From: Burkholderia sp. D-99
GTDB lineage: Bacteria; Pseudomonadota; Gammaproteobacteria; Burkholderiales; Burkholderiaceae
Length of the DNA: 64,000 nt
Reading direction: 5' to 3'
Assembly (NCBI RefSeq): GCF_011605345.1
Contig: NZ_JAAOXM010000003.1
Coordinates: 248,001 to 312,000 of the forward strand
Shown here: piece after piece, positions 46,919 to 55,750 of the stretch
Layout: the number at the start of each line of letters is the position of its first letter
Position numbering within the stretch: the first letter of the stretch is position 1
Position numbers and translations under genes: made by a program
Notes under the pieces: generated by a model
Told to the model about the DNA's origin: nothing
What the model saw: the letters and a program-made list of their open reading frames with translations, nothing else
Databases searched by the model: none

Positions 46919-47215
46919 GCACATCCCCTTCACGTGGTCCGGATCCGTCAGGTGCCGAAACGAGTCGTCGGCGTCCTGTTTCGCAGATCGATGCACTGTA
47001 GGACGTCATGCTTACTCGACGCTTACCCGTTGCCGGCGGCCGGGTGCCGGCGCGAACACCGCGATGCGGGCTGAAGCCGTGTCGGGCGAAGCGTCCGGCG
47101 CAATCCCGTTCGAGCGTTTATGATGCGGCGCGTGTGCGGCCGCTGCCGGTGGGGCGGCCGATTGTCCAATTGTCCGCCTGCCCGTCGTGCCGGGCGGGCT
47201 GCCAGGAGCTGGGCC

Positions 47216-48376
47216 ATGCGCATCACCGCGATCCATGAACAGGCGATTCCCGTTTCCCGCTACGCCGACCCGGCCATTCCCTCCGGTGGCCTGACGACGA
47301 GTGTCGTCGCGGTGGTCACCGACGTCATGCGCGATGGCCGCCCCGTGACGGGCTACGGCTACGCATCGGTCGGCCGTTTCGCGCAGGGCGGCCTGATCCG
47401 CGAACGGTTCGCGCCGCGCCTGCTGGCCGCTGCCGACACGCTCGCCGACGAAGCCGGCACGAACCTCGACCCGTTGCGCGCCTGGCGCGCGATGATGGCC
47501 GGCGAAAAGCCCGGCGGACACGGCGAACGATGCGTCGCGATCGGCACGCTCGACATGGCGATCTGGGACGCCGCCGCGAAGATCGCGGATCTGCCGCTTC
47601 ACCGCTTGCTCGCCGACCGGCTCGCCCGCACGCCGGCATCGCGCGTCCGTGTGTACGCGGGCGGCGGCTACCGCTATCCGCACGACGATCTCGCGCGCCT
47701 GTCGGACGAGATGCGCCGCATCGCGGATCTCGGCTACACGCACGCGAAGATCAAGATCGGCGGTGCGGATCTCGACGGAGACCGGCGGCGCATCGAAGCT
47801 GCCGCCGCGCGCCTCGCCGACAGTTCGCATCTCGCGGTCGATGCGATGAACACGTACGACGCGACGACCGTCGACGCTGCAGCCGCGATGCTCGAGCCGT
47901 TCGGTCTCTGGTGGTTCGAGGACATCTGCGATCCGCTCGACCTGCCGCTTCAGGCGGACGTCGCCGCGCGCTACACCCCGCCGATCGCGGCCGGCGAAGC
48001 GCTGTTCTCGCTCGCGGAAGCGAAGCTGCTCGACCGCTACGGCGGCCTGCGTCCCGACCGCGACGTGCTCGTGTTCGATCCGGTGCATTGTTACGGGCTG
48101 CCGGGTTACCTGCAGATCGTCGAGCACTTCGCATCGCGCGGCTGGCGGCGCGACGCGTTCTGGCCGCATGGCGGCCACCTGTTCTCGCTGCACGTCGTCG
48201 CGGCGCTCGGGCTCGGCGGCGCGGAAGTCAATCCGTTCGCGTTCGATCCGTTCAGCGGGCTCGCCGATGGCGAAACCGTCGACGCGGGCTTCGCACGTGC
48301 GCCGCAGGCACCGGGCATCGGTTTCGAGCGGCATGCCGGCGCGCATCGCGTGTTTCGTGCATTAGCGGGCCGCTGA
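47216..48376 (+). CDS. Enolase-superfamily dehydratase (D-tartrate dehydratase-like)
   Basis: 386 residues. Residues equivalent to those of Bradyrhizobium TarD are present: Lys178-x-Lys180 (AKIKIGG), metal ligands Asp209 (VDA), Glu235 (FED) and Glu261 (GEA), and catalytic His318 in PHGGH. The spacing agrees with TarD with a constant offset of four. It likely dehydrates D-tartrate or a similar acid sugar. The ATG at 47216 follows CCAGGAGC. It is monocistronic; the next gene is convergent. Substrate is inferred by similarity only. Confidence 0.8.
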   Translation: MRITAIHEQAIPVSRYADPAIPSGGLTTSVVAVVTDVMRDGRPVTGYGYASVGRFAQGGLIRERFAPRLLAAADTLADEAGTNLDPLRAWRAMMAGEKPGGHGERCVAIGTLDMAIWDAAAKIADLPLHRLLADRLARTPASRVRVYAGGGYRYPHDDLARLSDEMRRIADLGYTHAKIKIGGADLDGDRRRIEAAAARLADSSHLAVDAMNTYDATTVDAAAAMLEPFGLWWFEDICDPLDLPLQADVAARYTPPIAAGEALFSLAEAKLLDRYGGLRPDRDVLVFDPVHCYGLPGYLQIVEHFASRGWRRDAFWPHGGHLFSLHVVAALGLGGAEVNPFAFDPFSGLADGETVDAGFARAPQAPGIGFERHAGAHRVFRALAGR

Positions 48377-48387
48377 CATCCGACGCG

Positions 48388-49014
48388 TCAAAGCGCGTCG
48401 ATCGCGAAACGCACCGCGAAGCCGAGCATCATCGCCGCGACGAAAAAATCGAGCACCCGCCACGCGAGCGTGTGCGCGAACCATGCGCGGCACGCTCGTG
48501 CGCCGTAGGCGAGCATCAGGAACCACACGAGCGACGCCGTCATCGCGCCGAGTGCGAACGGCGCGCGTGCGGCGGGCGGGTGGCTCACGATCACGGTGCC
48601 GAGCAGCAGTACGGTGTCGATCCACGCATACGGATTGAGCAGCGATACGGCGGCCGTCGCGAGCAGCGTGCGCGACAGCGCGGGTGCATGGCGCGCGTGA
48701 GAGTCGTCGATGTGCTCTGGCTGTCGCCGCCGGATCGCCGAGCGCAGCGCGAGCAGGCCGTAGCCGGCGAGGTACGCGATGCCGGTCCACAGCGCGGCCG
48801 ATACCGCGTCCGGATGCCGCGACAGCAGCGCGGACAATCCGTGCGCGCCGAGCACGATCAGCAGCGCATCGCTGCCGGCGCAGACGAGGGCAATGGAGAG
48901 CAGGTGGGGGCTCGAGATCGAGCGCTTGATGACGAACGCGTCCTTGGGGCCGACCGACGTGAACAGGGCGGCGCCAAGCAGCAGGCCTTCGACGAAGGCG
49001 GAGGTGTCGAGCAC
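48388..49014 (-). CDS. LysE-family amino-acid exporter
   Basis: 208 residues, about six membrane helices. The opening segment EGLLLGAALFTSVGPKDAFV carries the family G-P-K motif, and SLLNPYAWIDTVLLLG in helix 4 is typical of LysE/ArgO exporters of basic amino acids. The start is GTG at 49014; the ribosome site is weak. No lysine-sensing regulator lies adjacent. Substrate not determinable. Confidence 0.85.
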   Translation of the reverse strand: MLDTSAFVEGLLLGAALFTSVGPKDAFVIKRSISSPHLLSIALVCAGSDALLIVLGAHGLSALLSRHPDAVSAALWTGIAYLAGYGLLALRSAIRRRQPEHIDDSHARHAPALSRTLLATAAVSLLNPYAWIDTVLLLGTVIVSHPPAARAPFALGAMTASLVWFLMLAYGARACRAWFAHTLAWRVLDFFVAAMMLGFAVRFAIDAL

Positions 49015-49140
49015 GAGCGGGCCGACAACCTCTTAAGCTGAACCGGTGATGGTTACGATGAACGAAACGTTAAGGGGCGCCGGGGGGCGCTGTCAATGCC
49101 CCGCCTGGCGCCCGCGTGCCGCCGGCCGTTCCGGCCGCGC

Positions 49141-49482
49141 TCAGCGTGTTGCCGCCTCGCCGAGGTTGAGCGCGACGAGCGCGCAGACGGTCAGCGCGAT
49201 GCCGGCGAGCTTCAGCGACGACACCGATTCGTCGAAGCAGACGATGCCGATCACGGCCGTGGCCGCGGTGCTGGCGGCGGCCCAGCTCGCATACGCGAGC
49301 CCCATTTCGAGCCGCTTCGTCGCGAGCGCCATCAGCCAGACGGCGCATGCATAACAGACGACGGTGAGCGCGGACGGGAGCGGGCGGGAAAAGCCGGCCG
49401 AGTATTTCAGGCCGACGGAGCCGAGTACTTCGGCGAGGACACTGACGCCCAGCAGAAGCCAGGCAGACTGGAGCGGGGACAC
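49141..49482 (-). CDS. SMR-family small multidrug transporter
   Basis: 113 residues, four membrane helices. The N-terminal LLLGVSVLAEVLGSVGLKYSAGF carries the conserved Glu of the EmrE family (about residue 17), and LEMGLAYASWAAASTAATAV forms the later helix with the SMR pattern. The start is GTG at 49482. It acts as a proton-coupled dimer exporting lipophilic cations or small polyamine-like compounds. Confidence 0.85.
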   Translation of the reverse strand: MSPLQSAWLLLGVSVLAEVLGSVGLKYSAGFSRPLPSALTVVCYACAVWLMALATKRLEMGLAYASWAAASTAATAVIGIVCFDESVSSLKLAGIALTVCALVALNLGEAATR

Positions 49483-49605
49483 GAACGGCCTCCTTCCCCC
49501 GACGCTTATACCGAGCGGCGAGGAGAAGAGGAGGTGTCAGCGGTACCCAGGATGAAAGGAGCTTAGTCCGCGTGGCGCGGCAGCACAAGGCATGCTGCGC
49601 GCCCG

Positions 49606-50535
49606 TCACGCCTGGTCGGCCTGCCCGGCCGCCCATTCGGGCCGTTGCCCGAGCGTGTCGAACAGCCGGACGATCTCGGCTTTCACCTTCTGCACCGCGT
49701 TGCTGACGAGCGCCGTATCGTGCCAGCACAGCGACAGGTCGCGCGCGAACAGCCGGTGCGCGACCGTCGACAGCTTGAGCTTGCGCTCCTCGATCTCGAC
49801 GTGCGCGGCCGTCCACGGCAGGATCGTCACGCCGAGCTGTGCCATCACCGCCGCGAACAGCAGCCCGGTCGAACTCGCCTCGAAGCTGATCTCGTACGAC
49901 AGCCCGGCCTCGCGCATCGCCCAGTCGACGCGGTTGCGGATCGTGTTCGGCGCGCTCGGCAGCACGAGCGGCATCCGCGCGATCGCGTCGAGCGGCACCG
50001 GATCGTCCGGCACCGCGAACCCGGGCCACGTGATCAGGTACAGCGTTTCGGTCAGCAGCCGGTGGATCGCGATGCCGCGCGTGTCGACCGCGTCGACGAC
50101 GATCGCGAGATCGAGCCGCGCGCGTTCGAGCAACGTGTCGAGATCGGCGCTCGGCGCCTCGATCAGCTCCAGCATGATGCCCGGATAGCGGTCGCGCACC
50201 GCGCGGGCGAGCGGAATCGCCAGCACGCGCGCGGTGCTCGACGGCATCCCGACCGTCACGCGGCCCTGCGGTGTTTCGGCGTCGCGGCGCAGCAGCTCGC
50301 GCGTGCCGTCGGCCTGGCGCAGCAGTTCGAGCGCATGCTGGTACAGCGTGCGGCCGGCGGCGGTCGGCGCGACGCCGCGCACGCTGCGTTCCAGCAACTG
50401 CATCCCGAGATCCTGTTCGAGATTGCGCATCTGCTGGCTCACCGCCGGCTGCGCGACATGCAGCGCCTCGCTCGCGTGCGTGACGTTGCCGCATTCGACG
50501 ACCTTCACGAAATAGCGCAACTGCCTCAAGTCCAT
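49606..50535 (-). CDS. LysR-type regulator (NAC-like)
   Basis: 309 residues. An N-terminal HTH (LRQLRYFVKVVECGNVTHAS, then AQPAVSQQMRNLEQDLG) and a periplasmic-binding-like effector domain. The N-terminus resembles the NAC/CynR branch. The ATG at 50535 is favoured. It is divergent from the MFS-CoA transferase-decarboxylase cassette with a 170-base intergenic region, so it most likely controls that cassette. Confidence 0.88.
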   Translation of the reverse strand: MDLRQLRYFVKVVECGNVTHASEALHVAQPAVSQQMRNLEQDLGMQLLERSVRGVAPTAAGRTLYQHALELLRQADGTRELLRRDAETPQGRVTVGMPSSTARVLAIPLARAVRDRYPGIMLELIEAPSADLDTLLERARLDLAIVVDAVDTRGIAIHRLLTETLYLITWPGFAVPDDPVPLDAIARMPLVLPSAPNTIRNRVDWAMREAGLSYEISFEASSTGLLFAAVMAQLGVTILPWTAAHVEIEERKLKLSTVAHRLFARDLSLCWHDTALVSNAVQKVKAEIVRLFDTLGQRPEWAAGQADQA

Positions 50536-50569
50536 CGCCGTCGCCTCCCGATTCAAGCCATAAGCCAAT

Positions 50570-50624
50570 CCGATCGAGCAAGATGAATATCATATTTTTC
50601 TCCGATCGATGGGGTTTCTATACT
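50570..50624. promoter_or_regulatory. Divergent promoter/LysR-site region
   Basis: CCGATCGA is directly repeated at 50570-50577 and 50602-50609, with an AT-rich stretch between, and a TATACT -10-like box follows at 50619-50624 toward the MFS gene. Inference: binding sites for the divergent LysR regulator. Confidence 0.4.
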
Positions 50625-50705
50625 CGTCACACAAAAGAGCCAGCCTCCCGGCCATCCCGGACCGGACGCGGCAAAAGCGCCGGCCCCGCCGGCAAGGAGA
50701 CGAAG

Positions 50706-52028
50706 ATGTTCAAGGCGATCGACGCGCCGGCGGCCGGCGCGAAGCCGCGGCGCACGCCGCTCACGCGTGAGCAGGTCAAGGGCTTCTGGGCCGTGTATGC
50801 GGGCTGGGTGCTCGACGGCGTGGATTCGGTGATCTACGCGCTCGTGCTGATTCCCGCGCTGACCGAGCTGCTGCCGGCGTCCGGCATCGCGGCGACGCCC
50901 GCGAACCTCGGGATGTACGGCTCGATCCTGTTCGCGCTGTTCCTGATCGGCTGGGGGCTGTCGTTCATCTGGGGGCCGCTCGCCGACCGCTTCGGCCGCG
51001 TCCGTACGCTCGCTGCGAGCATCCTGATCTATTCCGTATTCACGGGCGCGGCCGCGTTCGTGCACGACGTATGGGCACTGGCCGCGTGCCGGCTGATTGC
51101 CGGGATCGGCGTCGGCGGCGAATGGGCGCTCGCGGGCACCTACGTTGCCGAGAGCTGGCCGGAAGACCGCCGCAAGATGGGCGCCGGCTACCTGCAGACG
51201 GGCTACTACTTCGGTTTCTTCATCGCCGCGTGCCTGAACTACACGATCGGCGCGACCTACGGGTGGCGCGCGATGTTCCTGTGCGGGCTCGCGCCCGCGC
51301 TGCTCGCGGTGTTCACCGTGATGCGCGTGAAGGAGCCCGGCCAGTGGCGCCGGCATGACGCACGCGACGGCGACGCGGCCGACGCGCGGCGCGCGCATCC
51401 GCTGCGCGAAATCTTCGCGCCGGCCTTCCTGCGCCGCACGCTGACGAGCGCGAGCCTCGTCGGCGTCGCGATCGTCGGGCTGTGGGCCGGCTCCGTCTAC
51501 GAGGCAAGCGCAGTCACCACGCTGGCGGCGCGCGCGGGCATCGACCACATCGGCGCGCTGCGGCTCGCGTCGGTCGGCGCGGCGATCCTCTCGTGCGCGA
51601 CGATCGCCGGCTGCCTGGTCGCGCCGTGGCTCTCGGAGCGGCTCGGCCGCCGCACGGCGCTCGGCGTGTATTTCGCCGGCATGGCCGCATCGATCGTGTT
51701 CGCGTTCGGCTGGGCGTTCTACCAGCCGAACGGGCTCGCGGCGTTCATGGTGTCGCTCGCGTTCCTCGGCTTCTTCGGCGGCAATTTCGCGATCTTCTCG
51801 TTGTGGCTGCCCGAGCAGTATCCGACACGTGTGCGGGCCACCGCGTTCGCGTTCAATGCGTCGGTCGGCCGCTTCATCGGCGCAGGTGTGAACTTCCTGC
51901 TCGGCGCCGCGATTCACGGCTACGGATCGCTCGGCGTGCCGGTCGCATGGACCGCGGCCGTGTTCGGGCTCGGCATCCTGATCCTGCCGTTCGCGGTCGA
52001 AACGCGCCACCAGACGCTGCCCGAATGA
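50706..52028 (+). CDS. MFS transporter (carboxylate symporter type)
   Basis: 440 residues, 12 membrane helices. The MFS signatures are GPLADRFGRVRTL between helices 2 and 3 and SERLGRRTALGVY in the equivalent loop of the second half; VGGEWALAGTYVAESW is typical of the AAHS/ACS carboxylate symporter branch. ATG at 50706. First gene of a three-gene operon with a CoA transferase and a decarboxylase-like gene, so it probably imports their substrate acid. Confidence 0.87.
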   Translation: MFKAIDAPAAGAKPRRTPLTREQVKGFWAVYAGWVLDGVDSVIYALVLIPALTELLPASGIAATPANLGMYGSILFALFLIGWGLSFIWGPLADRFGRVRTLAASILIYSVFTGAAAFVHDVWALAACRLIAGIGVGGEWALAGTYVAESWPEDRRKMGAGYLQTGYYFGFFIAACLNYTIGATYGWRAMFLCGLAPALLAVFTVMRVKEPGQWRRHDARDGDAADARRAHPLREIFAPAFLRRTLTSASLVGVAIVGLWAGSVYEASAVTTLAARAGIDHIGALRLASVGAAILSCATIAGCLVAPWLSERLGRRTALGVYFAGMAASIVFAFGWAFYQPNGLAAFMVSLAFLGFFGGNFAIFSLWLPEQYPTRVRATAFAFNASVGRFIGAGVNFLLGAAIHGYGSLGVPVAWTAAVFGLGILILPFAVETRHQTLPE

Positions 52029-52089
52029 GCGGTGCGCCGCGATCGTTCGGAAACAAGCCACACCCAGTCATCAATATCAGGAGTCCGGA

Positions 52090-53313
52090 ATGCAGGCATT
52101 ACAAGGAATCAGGGTCGTCGATCTGAGCCGCGCGCTGTCGGGGCCGTTCTGCTCGATGGTGCTCGCCGATCTCGGCGCCGACGTGATCAAGGTCGAGTCG
52201 GGGCCGCACGGCGACATGAGCCGCGCATGGGGGCCGTTCGATCGCGGCGTGAGCACGTACTACCTGTCCTGCAACCGCAACAAGCGCGGCATCTGCGTGG
52301 ATTTCCGGCAGCCGGCCGGCCTCGATGTCGTGCGCCGGCTGATCGCGCAGGCCGATGTCGTGATCGAGAATTTCAAGGCCGGCACGATGGACGCGATGGG
52401 GCTCGGCTACGACGTACTGAGTGCGCGCGATCCGCGTCTCGTGATGGGCAGCGTCACCGCGTTCGGCCCGCGCGGCCCGTTGCGCGACTGGCCGGGCTTC
52501 GACCAGATCGCGCAGGGCTATGCGGGGCTGATGAGCCTAACCGGCTTCCCGGACGGCGAGCCGACCCGCACGGGCACCGCGATCGGCGATCTCAGCTCGG
52601 GGATGTGGGTCGCGACCGGCGTGATGGCTGCGCTGTTCGAGCGCGAGCGCACGGGGCGCGGGCAGCATGTCGGCACGTCGCTGCTCGAAAGCCTCGTGTC
52701 GCTGCTGAGCGTGCACGGGCAACGCTACCTGAGCCTTGGCGACGTGCCGCGCCGCACCGGCAATGCGCATGCGGTGATCGCGCCGTACGGCGTGTTCGAG
52801 ACGGCCGACGGGCCGCTCAACCTCGCGCCGATCACGACCGACATGTGGCTGCGGCTGTGCCAGTTGCTGGATCTCCCCGAGCTGCCGAACGATCCGCGCT
52901 TCGCGACTAACGATGCGCGTGTCGCGCACCGCGACGAACTGAAGGCGTTGCTCGAAAGCCGGTTGCGCACGCGCGGCAAGCGCGAATGGACGCAGCGTTT
53001 CGTCGACGCCGGGCTGCCGGCCGGGCCGATCAACACGCTCGACGAAGTGTTCGCCGATCCGCAGCTCGCGCATTGCGGGCTGGTCGAGCCGGTCGCGCAT
53101 CCGACCCTCGGCACGCTGCGCCAGGTCGTCACGCCGCTCGGCGGGATGGGGGACGAGGTGCCGGCGCCGCGCACGCGCCATGCGCCGCCGCTGCTCGGCG
53201 AGCATACGGTCGACGTGCTGCGCGAGGCCGGCTACGACGACGGCGCGATCGACGCGCTGCTGGCCGGGCGCGCGGTCTTCCAGGCGGACGCGGTGGCGGA
53301 GGCCGTGCAATGA
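52090..53313 (+). CDS. CaiB/BaiF (family III) CoA transferase
   Basis: 407 residues. Family III CoA transferase: N-terminal GIRVVDLSRALSGPFCSMVLAD and the catalytic Asp167 (AIGDLSSG). It forms an acyl-CoA from a free acid and a donor CoA ester. It lies 62 bases past the MFS gene and its stop overlaps the ATG of the next gene (ATGA), showing coupling. Substrate likely a dicarboxylate or other acid imported by the MFS protein; identity cannot be read. Confidence 0.92.
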   Translation: MQALQGIRVVDLSRALSGPFCSMVLADLGADVIKVESGPHGDMSRAWGPFDRGVSTYYLSCNRNKRGICVDFRQPAGLDVVRRLIAQADVVIENFKAGTMDAMGLGYDVLSARDPRLVMGSVTAFGPRGPLRDWPGFDQIAQGYAGLMSLTGFPDGEPTRTGTAIGDLSSGMWVATGVMAALFERERTGRGQHVGTSLLESLVSLLSVHGQRYLSLGDVPRRTGNAHAVIAPYGVFETADGPLNLAPITTDMWLRLCQLLDLPELPNDPRFATNDARVAHRDELKALLESRLRTRGKREWTQRFVDAGLPAGPINTLDEVFADPQLAHCGLVEPVAHPTLGTLRQVVTPLGGMGDEVPAPRTRHAPPLLGEHTVDVLREAGYDDGAIDALLAGRAVFQADAVAEAVQ

Positions 53314-54119
53314 GCGACACGACGAAACACGATAGCGCGTCGAGCGTGACGGTCGACATGGTCGGCGAGCGGATCGCGCGCGTGCGGTTCGCGAATCCGG
53401 CGCGACGGCATGCGCTCGACGCGCCGTTGCTCGATGCGCTCGTCGCGCGCCTCGATGCGCTGGCCGAACACCGTCCACCACCCGTCGTGATCCTGTCGAA
53501 CGACGGCAGCGGCGACGTGTGGAGCGCGGGGCACGACCTGCGCGAACTGGCCGACGATCGCGATCCGCTCGCGTACGGCAAGCCGCTCGAACGGGCGCTG
53601 CGGCGCGTGCGGACTTATCCGGGCGCGGTGATCGCGGCGGTGTCGGGTTCGGCGTGGGGCGGGGCGGTCGATCTCGTGATGAGCTGCGACCTGGTGGTCG
53701 CGGCACGCGATGCGCGTTTTGCGATGACGCCCGCGAACATCGGCCTGCCGTATTCGACGAGCGGCCTGCTGCGCTTCTACGACAACCTGCCGATCCACGT
53801 GCTGAAGGAAATGTTTTTCTGCGCGCAGCCGCTCGATGCGGAACGCGCCGCGCATCACGGGCTCGTGAACCGGCTGGCCGACGCGGGCGGGGTCGACGAT
53901 GCGGCGCTCGACGTCGCACGCACGATCGCCGCGAAGGCGCCGCTCGCGGTGCACGCGGTGAAGGAACAGTTGCGCGTGCTGCAGGACGCGCGGCCGTTGC
54001 CGGCCGACGCGTTCGAGCGGATTGCCGAGTTGCGCCGGCAGGCTTGCGAAGGTGAGGACTTCGACGAAGGGCTGCGCGCGTTTGGGGAGCGACGTGCGCC
54101 GGTGTTTCGCGGCGTCTAG
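53310..54119 (+). CDS. Enoyl-CoA hydratase/isomerase family protein (methylmalonyl-CoA decarboxylase-like)
   Basis: 269 residues. Crotonase fold: VWSAGHDLREL (CoA-binding) and SGSAWGGAVDLVMSCDLVVA (oxyanion hole) are clear. The sequence SGHDLREL-type and the presence of a coupled CoA transferase recall the ScpB-like methylmalonyl-CoA decarboxylases. The hydratase-specific Glu pair is not evident, which supports a decarboxylase or isomerase rather than a hydratase. Exact reaction is inferred from neighbours. Confidence 0.8.
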   Translation: MSDTTKHDSASSVTVDMVGERIARVRFANPARRHALDAPLLDALVARLDALAEHRPPPVVILSNDGSGDVWSAGHDLRELADDRDPLAYGKPLERALRRVRTYPGAVIAAVSGSAWGGAVDLVMSCDLVVAARDARFAMTPANIGLPYSTSGLLRFYDNLPIHVLKEMFFCAQPLDAERAAHHGLVNRLADAGGVDDAALDVARTIAAKAPLAVHAVKEQLRVLQDARPLPADAFERIAELRRQACEGEDFDEGLRAFGERRAPVFRGV

Positions 54120-54236
54120 GTGATGTGTGGTGCGAGCGGGGCGCAAGCGGCGAAAAGCGCGCGGACGCGTTCGCGTCGCTGCGCGGGTATCGGTTGCGTC
54201 GTTCGCGGCCACCATCGCCTGCCGCGTCGCCGCGCA

Positions 54237-54776
54237 TCACATGCCGATCGCGTGCACGCCGACGAGCAGCAGCGCGCCGATTGCGATCAGCAGCAGCGCA
54301 TGGACGCGTGTATACATCACGCACAGCGTCGACGCGACCGCGATCGCGCGCGCGGCCCAGCCGCCGTCGAGCACCTGCAGCAGGACCCACACCGACGCGA
54401 GGATCATGCCGGCCGCGACCGGGCGCAGGCCGGTCTCGAGCGCGATCTGCCAGCGCGCGCCCTGGTGCCGCCGCCACAGATGCGCGACGCCGTAGATCAG
54501 GAACGCCGTCGGGCCGAACAGCGCGAGCGTCGCGATCACCGCGCCCCAGAAGCCGGCCACCTGCCAGCCGATCAGCGTCGCCAGCAGCGAACCGGGGCCC
54601 GGCGCCATCCGCGCGATCGCGAAATCGTTCACGAATTGCGTGGCGGTCATCCAGTGATGCACGTCGACCACCTGCCGCTGGATATCGGCGATGATCGCCT
54701 GCCCGCCGCCGATCGTTGCGATCGACAGCGGCGCGAACACACCGAACAGCGCGGCGTAGCGTTGCGGTGCGGTCAT
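54237..54776 (-). CDS. Chromate transporter, C-terminal-type half
   Basis: 179 residues, about six membrane segments. Chr family motif: FAPLSIATIGGGQAIIADIQ, then MAPGPGSLLATLIGW. Short Chr proteins occur as pairs that together form the CHR transporter. The ATG at 54776 overlaps the stop of the partner gene by 4 bases, so the two are translationally coupled. Possible role: chromate/sulfate export. Split halves are common in this family. Confidence 0.88.
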   Translation of the reverse strand: MTAPQRYAALFGVFAPLSIATIGGGQAIIADIQRQVVDVHHWMTATQFVNDFAIARMAPGPGSLLATLIGWQVAGFWGAVIATLALFGPTAFLIYGVAHLWRRHQGARWQIALETGLRPVAAGMILASVWVLLQVLDGGWAARAIAVASTLCVMYTRVHALLLIAIGALLLVGVHAIGM

Positions 54777-55384
54777 TGTGTGTCACCCCGGCCCGGGGTG
54801 GCGGCCGCGCGGCGGTATTCGAGCGCGACGCTCAGCGTGCCGCCGACCAGCACGGTCCACACGAGCGGCCAGTGCAGCACCGCAACCGACACGAAGGTGA
54901 GCGCCATCACCGCGAACGGCAGCGCGCGGCGCGGCAGCCGGCGCACGGCGGTGATCGCCATCGAGATCGACAGCCCGATCGCCGCGGCCGCCGCGCCGGC
55001 GAGCGCGACATGCGTGAGCGGAAAGCGCGTGAGGGTCGAGAACGCGATGCCGAACAGCACGATCAGCACGGCCGGCGGCGCGATGATGCCGGTGAAGCCG
55101 GCCACGGCGCCGCGCCATCCGGCGAGCCGGTAGCCGATCCAGATCGCGAGGTTCTTCACGTTGACGCCCGGCAGCGCCTGCGACAGCGCGAGGCCGTTGA
55201 GGAACGCCTCCTCGTCGAGCCAGCGGTGCTCGTACACGAAGTCGCGCATCATCCGGCCGCTGAGCCCGCCGCCGAAGCTGGTCAGGCCGATCTGCGAGAA
55301 CGCAATGAACAGTGCGAGGACGCCGGGCGGCGGCGCATCGCCCGCAGGCGGTGCCGGCGTGGTGGTGGCGGAGGGCGGGGGCAT
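54773..55384 (-). CDS. Chromate transporter, N-terminal-type half
   Basis: 203 residues. FIAFSQIGLTSFGGGLSGRM and ALPGVNVKNLAIWIGY are the conserved N-terminal CHR motifs. The ATG at 55384 is the start that removes a low-complexity leader made by the minisatellite. It is coupled to the C-terminal-type half by a 4-base overlap. The 5' side is filled by a 9-bp minisatellite. Confidence 0.88.
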   Translation of the reverse strand: MPPPSATTTPAPPAGDAPPPGVLALFIAFSQIGLTSFGGGLSGRMMRDFVYEHRWLDEEAFLNGLALSQALPGVNVKNLAIWIGYRLAGWRGAVAGFTGIIAPPAVLIVLFGIAFSTLTRFPLTHVALAGAAAAAIGLSISMAITAVRRLPRRALPFAVMALTFVSVAVLHWPLVWTVLVGGTLSVALEYRRAAATPGRGDTQ

Positions 55385-55499
55385 CGGGCGGGCTGCGCGT
55401 GGCGATTGGGCGGGCGCCCATGTTAGCAAGCGGACGCTGTCAGCACGCTGACATTGGTTTGGTGTTGGCGCGGTGAAAGCACGAAGCCGGTTCGACGGG

Positions 55500-55733
55500 G
55501 ACATCCGGTGCATGCGGCACATCCGGTACATCTGGCGCATCCGGCACATCCGGCACATCCGGCACATCCGGCACATCCGACACATCCGACACATCCGACA
55601 CATCCGACACATCCGACACATCCGACACATCCGACACATCCGACACATCCGACACATCCGACACATCCGGCGCATCCGACACATCCGGCGCATCCGACAC
55701 ATCCGGCACATCCAGCACATCCAGCACATCCAG
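55500..55733. repeat. 9-bp minisatellite (CACATCCGR)
   Basis: About 26 tandem copies of the 9-mer CACATCCGG or CACATCCGA, with variant units clustered at both ends (CGCATCCGG, CAGCACATC). All six frames are open across it, which creates spurious long ORFs (HIR, CVG, DVS repeats). No start codons or ribosome sites support translation. It lies between the chromate-transporter and DeoR-family genes; the rest of the 55385-55750 gap holds nothing else recognisable. Confidence 0.93.
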
Positions 55734-55750
55734 CGCGGCTGCAACCAACG

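Noticed and set aside
55500..55733. CRISPR array
   Set aside because: Units are contiguous 9-mers with no unique spacers, and no cas genes are present.
54773..55744. Chromate transporter with a 120-residue Met/Cys/Arg repeat N-terminus
   Set aside because: That extension is translated minisatellite DNA. The ATG at 55384 gives the normal family N-terminus.
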